From assembly GCA_900088475.1 (NCBI GenBank), contig FLMG01004315.1, forward strand, positions 1 through 64,000: a stretch of DNA of 64,000 bases, in the 5' to 3' direction. A program made the position numbers and the translations under genes. Positions 33,301 to 47,500 of the stretch are shown piece by piece. Below the pieces are notes generated by a model that saw nothing but the letters and a program-made list of their open reading frames with translations, was not told where the DNA came from and did not search any database. Each line of letters begins with the position of its first letter. Position 1 is the first letter of the stretch. Origin of the DNA: Hyphochytrium catenoides (lineage: Eukaryota > Sar > Hyphochytriomycetes > Hyphochytriales > Hyphochytriaceae).

Positions 33301-36300
33301 CGTCTAAAAGCTTCACCAATATAGCTACTTACCTTGAACTAAGATAGCATAGTCCTTCACCACTGATAGCCAGTGCTTACATAGGGAGGGAAGAAGAGAT
33401 CTCAGTGCCTTTCTCAGCGCAGCAGCAGTCGCTTGTCTCCCGCTGCCCATACTATGACCTCCTGACTGGCCTTCATCGCCGCCGTCTTGCCCATCTTCTG
33501 TGTAGGAGGTCGCAAAATTGTGCAATCTTGCAGCTGCAGTAAGGCGTGCGAGGTGCAACTGGGTAGCAACGTTCTCCTGGTAATTAGAGGCTACGGGAAG
33601 AGACACAGAGTCCAAGGCCTCCGGCAGGAGCATCTGGTACCCACGAGAGCCATTACGGTCGAAACAGAAAGGATGGGAATGGGGCCAATTGAGAGGATAC
33701 AGGGGACAGATAAAGCAAAGTGAGTCAGCGGACAAGGGGACAAGGAACCGGTGAGCTATGGCGAGATCAAAATCCCGGACAGACAGGGAAGTTTCCAAAT
33801 AACGAAGGCACAAAACTAATCTCGATGTGGATCCTCTATCCGCTATCCCAGGATGAACTCTTTTAATATATGTCTAACGCGCTCCATTGTCCGTTCCTCA
33901 GGTTCACGACATCCCACATAGAGCCTCTAAATACCCTGACCTTGATTATGCGCCTGAGCACCACTCCATCCTCTATTAGGCCTTCCTGCACTAGTAAAGC
34001 AGCTAGTCCGCAGCCCTCCACCGTCAGAAAGGGTAAGAGTGCAGGGTGGGAAAAAGCATTCCGAAGAGACGAAACAATTTGTGCCTCATACTGTCGCAGA
34101 ATGCTCGCAGGAACGTCCGAGTCAGGGTCACATATCCTGGGGACCAGCCCAACAGGATAGCGTCAGAACGGGGGATCAAAGTAAAGTCCAGATACCATGT
34201 TGAGGTGTAGATGGGATAGAGCTCCGGTAATACAGAAAATGAGCAGAGCCAATATCAGGCGCCCACAAGCGCCCCAGGGGAATGTCACAAGCCTTAGACC
34301 TCTCTAAAATGCAAAAGAAAGACAAGCCAGCTGCCTAGTAGAAAAGAATGGACGCAAAGCCGTACCTTGCAAAGGACGCGACTATACTCTGCAGTAACTT
34401 AACACCTTGCACCTGCATAGCTGGTAGGTCAAGGCTTTCTGTCGTCGCGGTAGCTGAGGCACAGGCCAGGGCCATGATATCATCAAGGTACATGCTGAGG
34501 AATGTGCCCTTGTGTCCTGTAACAGAGAGTATGAGACAGAAAAGTACATTAAGTAGAAATGCGAAACGACAACTTGTGGGAGATTTGATGTCTGGGAACG
34601 GTGGGAAGGGAAAATGGCTCAACGTAGAGTCTGAGATGCAGCAGGCACCGCCGTAATGATCTTGCCTTTGCACGCGAGTTGCCCCAAAGCGGAAAGGAGT
34701 ACAGAAGACCAGCCACTTTGAACAATGTGCCCAAAGGAAGACTTCTCTCACCATTATTGATACTCTTCCTGGCAAGGCTAAGGTCAAGATTCTCCCTGTT
34801 CCCAGAGCTAACAACATCTTCTAGCACTTGGAGAACGCACCGAAGTGCGAGGAGTTTGCTTTGCCATCTCATAGGTGGGAGGGAGCGGGATAGCAGAAGC
34901 GCTCGAGACCTCGCCTCCATACATAGGGCGTGGTAGGATGAAGAAGTGGATGGTCCTCCGCGTGGTGAAAGCTGAATGTGCACAGAGGAAAGTTAGGACC
35001 AGATGAGCCGCCAGAAAGTCGCAAAACGTGGAGCAGGCATAGCACTGGTAAAAGCATTACAGGACGAAGCCATAGACAGTGAGGGCAGCAAGGACTGACC
35101 TCTCCCACTACTGCTTCTCCAGCAGTAGGGGAAATGGCTGTGGGCATAGCTCCGCTGGCGTTGGACCCTCCCCCCGTCACTGCAGCCTTACAAAAGAGCA
35201 CCCAATGGACTGGACGACCACCATGCCGGTGGCCACCTAGTGAAGGGCGACCGTACAAAAGAAAGGCATTGAGACGGGGAAGGTTTACTCTGGCATAGAG
35301 TATAGGAGAATAGGCACTGTTCTGAACACATTTGGAGAAGACTCCGGGCTATCCAGAGGCACAGAGTGGACCAAAGAAAGGGAGGTAGAACAATTACCGT
35401 CGATCTCAACAAGAGTTTGCAACGTGGTGACAATATCGCCCTGCATTTCTTGCAAGTCCCGACTAGCAAGCGGCGCGTCGTTGTTTACAGTCGCAAGGTA
35501 TGTCAAAGAAGGGGATCGCACCCAACCCGATGAACTGAGGAGAACGTGATGCCGTCCGCGTGGCCGAGAAGGACAGAGAGACGCGAGAAACAAAAGATTG
35601 GTATTAAGGCTTCTACAACGAGAAACAGTGATCTAAGAATAACCGAGGGAGAGGCGGAAAAAACATTTGACCATCACGCGTGATGAGGAGAGACGTGGAT
35701 GGAAGTACAGATCAACGGAGAAGCCAAGAAGAAACGAGTGAGATTACTGAGATGGGCGAGACCGCGAAAGAGGAAAAGCGTGGATAGGTCACCTTCCAAG
35801 CTCCTCTGCTAGCCGCAGCAAAACGAGATCTAGATTCTGCTCCTTAATGACCGTCGGGTCGCGCTCGGCGAGTCGCCTAAAGCAGGATACTGAACAATCT
35901 TTATGTTAGTGCATGAGCATACCAGAATTGGTTCAGTTTCGCCTCAAATCAGCTCGCTCTTCCATTCAGCTCCCTCTTGCTCAGAGGATGGCTACCTCTG
36001 TTCACCTGCTGGGTCTATCACCGTCTTCGACGGCTGTCTCACCTGCGACTCTTCTGCAACCGTAAGGTAAATCACTGTTGAAGAGCTGTTCGTGCAGATA
36101 AGGCAACATCTGCGGACGATTTAGCGCTTTCGGGGCAAAAAGCGCTAGATGCTGGAAAACGGAAGAGCAACGGGACTTAGACAGACATTGGGAACGCCAA
36201 AAAGACTGACCTGAGAGCAGTGTTCATTTTGGATAGTTCTACTCTCATGCCGCGCTTTCAACCTATCTATTCCTAGCTTAAACTCTGTCGCACCTCTACA

Positions 36301-39300
36301 AGGCGCAGACACTCTTGCTGCACAGCAGGCTCCATCTTTCTATGGACCAACTCCCATACAGCCAGGGTCTCGTCCAGAAAACTCCGGCTAAAGGAAACCT
36401 CAGGCCCCAGGGCTGAGACAATTGCGTTTAACAGGCGGGCTACGACCGCGGCGAGCCCTAACAGACGGACATTTTGGGGGACGGTTTTTCAGCGATTACC
36501 AACCACTTCGCAAGGTGAGCATGTGGATAGATCTCAGTGAGAATAAGGGGTAAGAGAGATCGTTGGCGGCAAATGAAGGTGTCGTAAGCATCTCATCTCT
36601 CCATCTCTCTATCCTCATCTTTTTCCCGCTTTCTCACATCACCCTTCCACTGAATTGTCGTAACCTAGCTTTCTCAATTATATACCTGTGTCATGAAGTC
36701 CTCCTTCCGTTGGAGAGAGGGTAATGTCTGCAAGGATGTGTGCATCGATCAGCGAAAAGGTGCTCTTGATATACTGCTCAAACTCCGACCCGACCGCCTG
36801 CAGAGAAAAATCATGGGGGAAATGCTGTCAGCACAAGCGGTCAGTTGGCAGAACTATGCCCTGAGAAAGTCGATTAGAAGGGTTGCGGCAAAGTGAAGCG
36901 CACCAGGAATGCGCAGTCATCGGCCCGACGCGCGACCTAGTTTGAGAGAGGAGATGTGGTTGAAGACAAGGATACGCAGTCATTTTTAGCTAGTCTACCA
37001 TTGAGTCCAAGATGGTCCCCCACGCATGCAGGGCAGTGGTGCGAAGAGGCTGAGCGAGGTCACTGCATGCTTTGTAAAGCAAGCTGGTGTCGATTTGTAC
37101 TCCTGCCCCTCCTCCTTTTCTTTTGAGCAGCGCAAGACACAGCACAGCCCCAGCCTTGGCGTACAAGGAGCTTGAAGCAGATGTAGCATTCGTAGGACTT
37201 TTTTTCCCTTCGTCCCTACCACGGTGTTGGAGAAAGAGGAGATGCATGGTTAAAGCTACTCAACGCAGAGGATCTGTATGGGTTCACAACAAAAACCACA
37301 GTTATGCAGATATACTTAAACCCATTGCGAGGACTCGTGAACAGAGCAGCTCTATAGGGACGACTGGTGACGAGATGGGACAAATGGGCAGAAGATTAGA
37401 CGCTGCGAAGGCTCACTTAAGAATTGCTTCTGTCTGTTTGGTCAGCGCGACCAGAAAATCGGCCCCGAAGTGCAGACCCAAGGACGTCAACGATTCGGCG
37501 GCACTGCGACGCAGTACAGTGCGCGGGCTACCGAGCATGCCTGATGGAACTAAAACTGAGATGGCTTTGAAGATGGCGCAGGGAAGAGATAAAATATAGC
37601 ATGGACGTAGACTTGCACGACCGAACTAATGGCCATATTATAAGCTGTCCCAATGTCCTACGAATAGTGAGGAATGTAAAGAGATGGGCGCACCTATGAG
37701 TAAAGGCTGAAGCATCTGTCCCCAGGCTTCTCCAACTTTGCTGTCTCCCTTTCGTGCTTGCAATAGCCGCAAAGAAGCGTAGATGGCGGTGGCGACGTTA
37801 AATGCGCATACATTGGCTACAGGCATGACCCCCTGTTGCATGGGTGCGGACCCAAACAGAAATGGCGGGATCGTTGACAGAACAGAGGTACGGAGGAAAG
37901 AGGAGTGAGGCTCACAGCGGATAGAAGCTGCGTTCTTTCTGTGCTCTTTGCAGATGCTATGGGAGAACGATACCGGCTATGATGCCTGTAGAAACTCATC
38001 AACAACGCTAGAACTGCCCCACGGTTCACACCGACTTACTGCACTACAGTCCCGTTCCTCTACTTGCTAAAAAGTTTTACTTTACGCCCTACCTGTGCCT
38101 GCCTGTTGGCAGCGTCTGAAATCTTGATAGCTGATGCAAGCATTTGAACTAGCTCCAGCTTCTTGGGAGCCGTGACTTCTTGAAACAATTCTGCAAAGAG
38201 AATAATTGCGGCATCAACAAGCTTGATCTGTAAGAAGAGTAGGAGTGTTGACAGAAAAAGGAACTTTAGTGCTTTGTACGTAGAGCGTCGGTCGTTCTAT
38301 CACGCTTTAGCTGTACTAGCATTCGCTAGACAATTCTCTTCACCCCCTTGAGCAGTAGCCTTTACCCCCAGTGTCCGCATTCAGTCTCGTCAAAGCCTCC
38401 CTTCTTTTCTTGAAATTTGCGTCTACATTCCCCCTTCTTTTTACAGCTCGGCAGAAGCTGCTTTTATATTTAACCTGTCTTTCGTTCTTAAGCATCAATC
38501 CTTCTCCTGCCGTTAGCACAATCGAATGGCTCCTCTACTCCCTACACTAGCAAGACGGTCTCCCAATATCGCGTCAGTACCTGTGTGAAGCCATTGCTGA
38601 TGCACTTCTGCAGGCGATTGGCTCGGCTCCCTTCCAATAGGCCCTGAGACGACGTCCACCAGAGCTGGTTCAGGACAGCATTCTCCCACTCCATGTCGGA
38701 TAGCGTTGCGGCCGAAAGGAGTGAGAGAGAGAAGAGAGTATGATGACTCGCTGTAGTAGCCGAGCCCAGGTCAGCAAGGCGAAGAGACGAAGCAGACGAT
38801 AGAAGGTCGTTCTCCTTCGACAGGGTCTGCGTCAGTAGGGAGGACTCTGTCTGGATGGACTGGGTCTGAATGGCCGAAATGATATACAAGCAAAAATAAA
38901 TGTCAACCGAGAACAACAGCTTTGGCCGCAACTTTTCAGCTTGAACAGCAAAACAGTGTAAGTCAGAAGCGCTACTTCAGGAAGATATTGTGGATGAAGG
39001 ATGGCAGACCACATTAAGGCAAGTAATTGAAGACCCGATCAAATCAAGAAGCACAAGGAACCCGTCATGAACGGCGTGGATGGTTCTTACCGAGGTGAGA
39101 GATGTTACATTCGTTGTGAAATGTTGTACACACATCTGAAGCAGGGAGTTACCCAGAGACGGATATGAAGAGGGAGGCAGCCAAGAGAAAGCTTCCAGCA
39201 GAAGTGCTCGAAGGCGCAGAAGAGAAGAACGGCCCTTTGGCTTATCAGGAGCTGCCAGGACACCAGCCTGTACACTGATTTGTGAAAGAATCGGTCAGAA

Positions 39301-42300
39301 GAACTGCCATGTCAATTCTCCCTTGCAATGCTAAATCTGTCTTGTCATTCCATTTCTCTTCACTTCCGTTACTACAAACTTCCAGAGTTTTCGCTTGAGC
39401 GATGACTTTACCTATTGAAAAGGGTTGTCAGGAGGTCTACTACCTGGACCCTAGTGCCAGGAACCTCGTCCAGGAGCTGAGAGCAGGAGCGGATTAATTG
39501 GAGAAGTGCCACCATTGCGTTCTCTGCACGGATCTACAAAAGAAGAGAATTAACAAGGTTAACAGTTGTCATGGAAAGCTTGAAACGCCCTTCGCTCAAG
39601 ACCTCAGTCCTCGACTATGAAGCTCACCAGACCATGCGTCACGTTCATTGCACTTATATCTTCTGTGCTTCCAAAGACTCTTTTCCAAAGATAGAAGAGT
39701 CTCTTCAGCCATGGCCTGCAAAAGCGTGGACCCAGGCTTACAAGTCCCGTCAAAACGATCCAGCCAGCGCGACTGCAGGTTAGACAGACCCCTGCTAGGA
39801 AGCAGAAAGGAGTTCATATCAGGGCAAACCAGAGAGAAGTAAGATCGAAAAGAGAGAGAGATTAAGCAACCCTTAGCAAACATGAGAAGTTCTAGGGGCA
39901 CGTTACAAAGTGGTCGAAGCGATAGGTGACTTAGAATAGTAAGTAAGAGCACAAATAGCATTAGACTTGCCTCCAGAGGTTTTTAAAGTGTCGTCAAACT
40001 GACGTTGCATGAGTTTCTCGGCCTCTGCGAGCAAGTTCTGTGCGATGACCGACGGGAAACCCTGGCGGTTATCTCTGCTTGCCACCAGGACCAGTGCTGG
40101 GTAACACCGGTCAAGTGTAAGTCAGTCCAATGGCACCTGTGTATCCTTTGTCCTTTCACTTCGGGGCTCCTTCCGGGGCTCCGTAGCACTAAGGATAGCA
40201 TGTCCTTACCTACGGCAGTGCAGCTTCCGTGTAGAGGAAACATTTTGCCTCGAAGGCTGTCTTCAGTTCCTTCTTTTTCACTGCCATGCTGGAGAGCTGC
40301 GGCGGCCACAAGAGCCTCATGCGCTGTCTGGATACGCGAGAGGAGGGCCTCCAATGTCCTTTACAGGCACAGGCAATAAAATGCAGACGCGAACGAGGAG
40401 ATTGTAAGTAAGACCACTTCAGCTCTACTACCCTTTCCGCTTCCCTCAAGTACCCCTGATTGAAGCAGCAAGCTAGTAATCCTCTAGCGTCCTAGCTCCA
40501 TAGTCCAAAACCCTATTCTCTCACACACTCACTCTCCAAGTAGGTGCGGCAAGGCACTAGATAAAGAGCACAAGGCGGTTGCTGCTTGATATCTGACAGC
40601 ATGTTGCTGATGGCTGAGCAACAGAAGAATCTCCTTCCTTGCTTCTTCTTCAAGGACCGCACTGGCCTCACCAAGGGTGGAGAAAAGGTGCGTCATCTCC
40701 AAGAGTATGACCACCAGCTGAAGACAGAAATGAAAGGATCAGCAACAAAAAGAAGAGAGCCCGGAGACAGAAAGTATGTCACCAACCACAAGCAGTGCGA
40801 GCATGGTGCTCATTTAACACAGCACTACAAGAGAGCAAGAAAGCTAGGTAGAAGGTTGGGGCTAAATAGCCAAACTGATAGGTCATCACCTCATCCGGAC
40901 CGCACTGCTTGCTGGTCAACATGACACCCAACTCCTTCAGAATAAGTTGTTGATATCGCTCTGGACAGGTTACGCTGAAGTCTCTACATAGGAAGAGCGG
41001 GAGGACAGTCGCTTAAGAAAGGAAGGCGAGGACTAGAATGGTCCCAGGAAGATTGCACTTCAGGTAGACGGCCATCGAGTAGCTCTAGAGAGCAAAATCT
41101 AGAGAACGCACTGTGGACACAACGATATTATTTTACCTCAAGACGGACCGGGAGAGGGACAGAACATTGATGCTACGAAAGCTAAAAATTAAGTGCTGAC
41201 CTTATAATCTGACCTACGATGGCCCGGAAAGCCACCAGTTCACCTTCTTGCACAGTGGAAGATGTCTGGTCCATGATGCGTACAATAAGCCTTGAGCATT
41301 GGCTGATGCCAACTTCAGAGAGATCGCCTTACACGAGGGTGGAGAAAGGTTGACAGCATATGTTAACGATTGGAAGACGAGGCAGGCTATTGTCAAAGCC
41401 TCAAAGGCATCATCGCCTGTTGGAGAGAGGTTCTTCTCAGGTTTGCTTCGAACCATTTACCTTTGATCGCGGAGAAGAAGGATCGAAACGCGGACACCAG
41501 ACCGACCCGAACTGATCTCGCTGATACCTTCAAAAGATGCTGGACCAAAAATAAGACTGCTCCCTGCACATCGAAGCTAAGGAGAAACGCCCAGTAAAAA
41601 CATGAACTCAATTTAGCGAGAAACATGATCCTCAAATCTAGAATTCAACTCTAAAGGTTCAAAGCGCATTTTAGCTCTCCCATTGAAGTATCTCAAGCTC
41701 CGGATGAAAGGTTATAGACTGCTACACAAAGGACTTGAAAGGTGCGCAGTTAGGCGAAACACACAGCACACGATGCATGGGACCACCTTTGGGGTTTCTC
41801 TTTCTTGCGAGCAAGTGAGCCAGGGAGATGCTGCTGCATTGCTTGTGGGAGGGCCACCGAGGGAAGGGAGGCCATACTTCTACCTATTTTGAAGATATTT
41901 TTCCTCTTGCCGGCAGCTGAGGAGCTTGCCGGCGTACCGACCTCACCAACAGTATCGCTATTTACTTCTTCGTCCGGTTGGGACAGAGAGGAGGAAGAGG
42001 ATGGCTTAAGCTTTGCGTTGGAAGGAAGGCTCTGGGTTGCAAGAGCAAGGATAAGGCCCAAAGTTGTACCAAAAGCAGCTCGAATCTCTTGTGACTCATC
42101 CTCCAGACCTCTCAGTGAATAGGACAGTAAGGAGTCTAGGGAGAGAGAAGAGAAGTTGTTGCCATTTTTGGCGAGCTCGAGAAGGATTGAGGGACATCCA
42201 GCTCGTACTTCGGGGTATTTGTCAGTAAGCAAGCGTGGAAATTGTTTCCCTATCTCTTGGTGTATCATAGCTCCTAAAGAAGCACAACGTTAACAGAGGA

Positions 42301-43369
42301 GAACCACAGTGAAGCAGTGCCGCAGACAATTATACAAGCATTGCCACACAGGTAAAACGTGGAAAGATGAGTTATCCCAGCGCAAACACTCTGCAAAGAC
42401 CCAGTGGCTAAAGCACCACTTTGAAAGCTGCTTGGGATAGAGGATGTAGAAGAGGACGCCAAGGGAAAGTAGTAGCAGGTATGGCCACCAAGACCCTCAC
42501 CACTGACGCCCGCGCCACTGACACAGCAAGCGATTGACTTTACAGCTTCAACTCTCATCGTCACATCGGGACTCTTGGTCTGTTTGAGCAGAAGAGATGT
42601 CACTCCTGCTGCCTCCCTAAGTGCCGTCACAGAAGTCGAGGCGAGGATGCCACCCAGAGCTTGAGTGGCCGCAATCTTAGAGTCCAGCTGGGTGGAGCGG
42701 CTGGATAGGATCGTCTTGAAAGCGGAGGGGAATGTTAGACTAAAGAGTGAACTATGAAACTCGACAAAGTACTGCGGCTAAGCAAGCGCAAGAGGAGAGA
42801 GAAAAGAAAGATGCTCAAGGCAGTATTTTTATAGATGATATTCTTAGATAACGAAGGTATAACAGCAAAGAATGTGGACAGACAACAAAACTGCATGGCT
42901 AGTCTTGTTAAAAGACGATGAAGCCAACGTAATGGCATGTGAGTCGTGGTTTGGTTGCGGCCCGGTCAGGGGCAAAGGATACCTGAATGTTCCCGACGAC
43001 CGTGTCCAGTCTGGATGTTTCTCCGTTTTTAAAAAGGGCGACATAGCACTCAGTAAGAAGCACTCGAATTGCAGATGATAGTTCAATCTTCTTGGACGCC
43101 AACACTTCATAGAGTTTCTCCTCCACGATGCGCTGCCAGGCAATGAGGTCCGCCTAATGGTCCAGCGCCGAATTAAACCATGAGTAGCATGACGACCGCG
43201 CAAACTTTACCTTATCCGACGTGACGATGGCATTGCTAAGGAAGTAAAGGCCATGGTAGACCTTCCTCCTCGCAATCTGCCGCTTAGAAGCATCCTCGGC
43301 GAGCTTCAGAGCGGCAGATACCTCTGAGGCTGCACTGTCTATTGTCTTCATGTTGACGACCCGCGCCAT
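30343..43369 (-). CDS. HEATR5: HEATR5/Laa1/SWEETIE-type giant HEAT-repeat protein
   Basis: Homologues (HEATR5A/B, yeast Laa1, plant SWEETIE) are about 2000-residue HEAT-repeat proteins that bind AP-1 and clathrin adaptors at the trans-Golgi and endosomes. The first nine exons were traced in phase: 43211-43369, 42983-43153, 42501-42714, 41787-42273, 41461-41576, 41201-41327, 40890-40974, 40533-40717, 40210-40358. They align along the N-terminal half, for example KRQIARRKVYHGLYFLSNAI, DKYPEVRAGCPSILLELAKN, GLEDESQEIRAAFGTTLGLI, SARSVRVGLVSAFRSFF and RKEILLLLSHQQHAVRYQAA. Later HEAT segments are clear near 39.4-39.5 kb (RAENAMVALLQLIRSCSQLL), 33.3-33.7 kb, 32.4-32.6 kb and in the long exon about 30673-31565, followed by 30490-30564. 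Middle exons were not all resolved. The end is uncertain: read-through gives a stop at 30445, while a further short exon gives 30343. A GC-AG intron seems to follow the tenth exon. A Ser-rich linker is inserted in exon 4. Confidence 0.85.
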
Positions 43370-44538
43370 GCAAAATGACCTCACCTAGTGTACTTACTCA
43401 AGCAGCAAGTATCGGGCTCATCTTGGTCTCAAGCAAAGTGCAGTCCTCTTTTCCTACATGCCTGTTCATCCCTTGCGCCTTCAGCCTCCGTCCTCAATAG
43501 TTAAAGCGATGCTAAAGGGGCCAACAAAGGGCTGCTTCCCAGGTCTGATTCTGCCGCTCAGGTCATCGGATGAGAGTCTTCAGCACCAGACCCACAATCA
43601 ATGAAGAGACTCCACCACGGCACAAAGCTATAAAGGATCTTATACAGCCACTGTAACCACCTTCCAACACTACAACACCAGGTGCGAACAGGGTCCAGAA
43701 TGACTGCCCCATTTCTCCACTTATTTCTAGATTTCACCTACTCATATTCTCAATCGTGAGCGCTAAATGATTATCAGCCTCGGAATCAGACCCGAGATCT
43801 ATCATCAAGTGAAGAAACGACCAAGGCAATGGCAACGAAGACAAAGCTTCTCCATCAGCCACCCGGACCGAACAGTATGGAGGAAGATCAACTGCAGCTT
43901 GGACTTCAGGACCAACGATGAAAGCTCTTGAAGGCCCTAGAGTTCACGAGAGAGAGGGAGGTTTAAGGGGAGCTAGTCAAGGGTTAGGGAAGGACACTCA
44001 CTCATGGCAAGACTGACGTGGCAGCATTGATAACGCATGACGAGATGTTCATTATTGTCTGTTGGTGTTGAGGCTTCAGAGCTCCGCTTCAATGGCCGCA
44101 TGTTCCTTTCGTCACCTTAGTCAGGGTTTCAGGACGGCGGTATAACTATCTAGGTTGCGCTTGTTCGCTGAGGCATTTCTCGAAGTGGTGCTGATCCGAT
44201 CTGAGAGTGTCCAAGGCAAAGGTAAAAAGGAAAGGCTGCACGTCCATCCAACTGATAACCTCCCTGTGCCGGTTAGCTCTTGGAAGAGTAGAGCTTAAAT
44301 CTTTCTTCTGTGGCTGCTAGGCTATGTGTCAACCTCTGGAAAATAGAGCCACTGACCTCTACGTACATACTGCAGGTTGCCATCTTTTGCAACTCTAAAC
44401 TCTCTGAGTCGCTGCAGGTTACACAGTGCTCGTTACACAGAGCTCGTGTTTCATATTATTAGCTTAATTTACACTCTCTGAACGAGGTTCCATTCCAGAC
44501 GACCACGGAACTGAGCCTCGGACTGATATCTTCTGCCT
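43370..44538. other. Intergenic region between callose synthase end and HEATR5-like start
   Basis: About 1.2 kb between two genes on the same (minus) strand. It should hold the callose synthase 3' UTR and the promoter of the HEATR5-like gene. I see no coding frame with recognisable features. A non-coding upstream exon of the HEATR5-like gene is possible. Confidence 0.45.
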
Positions 44539-47500
44539 TTACTTCTGCTTCTCTTCCTTCTTCTTCTTTGACTTATTCCCGCTTCCAGGGCGGTTGAGCT
44601 GTCTCCCAGAGTCACTCTTTCCCCCTCCAGCTTTTCCTTCTCCGTCCCCTGCTGCACCACCTCCTCCTTTCCCTCCCGAGGAGACCTTGGTCACATCCAT
44701 CGCGAGCAGCTTACTCACCTCCAAGCCCGCAGTGAAGGCTGGGTTGAACATAATCCTTTTTTGGAAGTCTCCAATGAAAGGCAGGAACATTGCGATGATG
44801 AGGATGGGCGCGAAGATAAACCAGCCCACAAAGCGGTCAATCGTGTTGCCCAACGCCTGCACCACGATGTGGTTCTGATAGCCTCTAACTATGAAGAGTT
44901 TCTGGAAAAAGAAAAGGACGAAGAAGAGTATGACCAGGACCTCCAAAAGAGCGGTGAAGTTCAGTCCAATGCCCCAGACGAGGAACAGGAGCACTAGCAT
45001 GGCGAAGAAGAACATGTAGAACTTCAGCTTTCGAAGTTGCCGCTGCTTTCTGGCCCACTTCTTCGCGATTCTGCTGCTAACATAGCCTGAAGATAGAAAG
45101 AAGGACCGCAACAGTTAGGTAGGCATCTCCGAAGAAAAGGAAAGAAAAGACTCAGTTCACCAAAAGAGTTGCCCTCTCAAAAACCTTTGCATCCTAGGAC
45201 TAGGTTGCTCCCCATTTGCCTTACCTATGAGGACAATGACGGCAATGATGACAAAGAATGCGCCCATGTAGATGTAGATGGTCGGGTCGCTAGGATCTAT
45301 CCGCTTGTTCTGTGACTGGTATCTGCAAATCATCAGCGGAGTTATTGATGCCGAGACAATGGAGGAGAACAGAAAGAAGGAAAAGCTGAGACAAGTCTAC
45401 GCGCAGGACCGTCGGAGACAGACACGAAGAGACTCTTTTAACACGAAAGGGCAGAAGAGAACCTCCATTGAGACAACTTGACGCGCTCTTACCTATAACG
45501 GAAGACCAGGTTGAGATACATCAGATAGGCGATGACCAAGAACCTAGAGCTCCGAAGAACAGTGACGAACTTCGCGGCTCCTGTGCTATATTCGAAGTAA
45601 GAGTGTTCCTGAAAATAGGAGGACATAAGTGTCAGGAAAACGTGGAAACAAAGAAAGCAGGCTTAGGAGAACAGGCGCTCAGAAGCGGTTTCGCTATTGA
45701 AAAGAATAGAGAGACCAAAGGCAGATTCCCACCTGCATCCACCATCCCAGCCAACTCTCACTGCTATCATTCTTTGTTCTGAGCCAGTTCTGCCAGTCTG
45801 AGAAGTCAACGATAACTTTATCCCAGTCAAGTCCACTAGGATTGAAGAAGAATGGGGCCCAAAGGAAGGTGCACGAAATAATCCATAGAGAGAAGGTCAT
45901 GAGGCCGTAGTTCTGCTCTGTAGGAAGGATGCACATCTGGTAGTAAACGCTGAGGGAGAGAGAGAGACAGAAAGAGAGAGAAAGCGACAAAGAGAGGTCA
46001 GGTCCTGTTCTTTTGCAGCACGATAGGGGAAGTCAGACAAACAAAGAGAGGAATGACAGCGACAAGAAACTGACGAGGCTTTAACGCTAAGAAGATTAGT
46101 TTGGCGGCTGAGACCAAGCGATAGCAGAGACAGAATCGCTCTTGCGGCTCGGTTCTTTCCCTACTCTGACCCCGGTTCCTGCCTCTCTTCCACAGCCTAC
46201 ATCTTTCTTACCTGTAGCACCGTGCGTTCCAGTCATAATACGTGGGCTCAGTGTTCCCGAAGAACTCAGCGTCAATCGTCCAGGCACAGTTGCACCAGCT
46301 AAAGACACCATATGCCCTGCAGAATAGACATGTGCCATTCTATCAGTCGTTGGGCTCATGGGGCTAATCCTCTTTCGCATTCTCCTTTCCCCTCAAAAGT
46401 CCTCTCATGCTCTTCCTCCCCTCTGTGGCTATGCTCTATTACTTATATCATCTGTACTGCGCTTGATCCCCTTACCGGTAAAGAATGAGCAGCACAATGA
46501 GCTCCAAACCGAGATAGAAGTGGGAGGAGGCATAGAAGCGATAGAGCTCCGCAAACTTCTCATGTCTGATTGTGAAGCCTCTGCCCGTCGCTCTGTACTT
46601 GGCACCGCCATGGATCAGCGTTCGATCAAAGTAATGGCTGAGAGAGGTACGAAGAGAGTGATCGTAGAGAGGAGATTGATTAGCAACAATGGGCCGGCAT
46701 CCGTTGTTCTTTTGGGCTCACTTTTCCCTAAGCTGGTCCCTCTCTCCTCTTCATGTGCATCTTCCCTAACTTAATTCGTGGAGCTCTACAAATTGGGCAT
46801 CCTTTTTATCTTTCCGCTGTCTCTTCTTCTTGTCTTACCTCTTTGTCCCCATGTGGAAGGCGAAGTAAATGGGACCGAGAGAGAAGACATTCCATAAGAG
46901 ATAGGAGAAGCCGTGGCGGAAACCTGTCTCTACTCCGACAACTGCGATGATCGGAATAACCAAGAGCATGCCCATCTGGAAAGCCCAGGAGGTATTCAAA
47001 ACTTCACCGATGCCCAGTCCTCCCTGGGTTAGGAAGAGTTCGCCTATAGAAGGAAACAGAACAGATGAAGCAAAAAAAGATGTAAGAGTGAAGTTGAATA
47101 GTGATGACAGGAGCCGGTATCATGTTGCCCAATCAAACAGAGCGGGCTGTTTGCTTGATTCCTCTGTCTGTTGTCGCCTTACTTACCCTTTCCGCTGAGA
47201 GAATTGTAGACCTTGCCGTAGATGAAGAGATACACGGAAAGCATTGTCAGGGCCTGGGTAATGTACCAGCCCAGGTTTCCATAGAAGAACGTCTGCAGTC
47301 TCCAAAAGGAGAGACGGGATCCCAGACGCGCAACTTCTCGTGACGTGACAGCCTCTCCTGCTCCAGATGCAAGCTTGGCCTCGAAGAGGGTCAACTGCTG
47401 CATACCGACATCCCTTCCTTTCCCGACCTACGTGGTTGAACGTTAACATCACCATGACGCTAGCCATACGCAGAATAAAGCAGATGGTCATAGATGGAGA

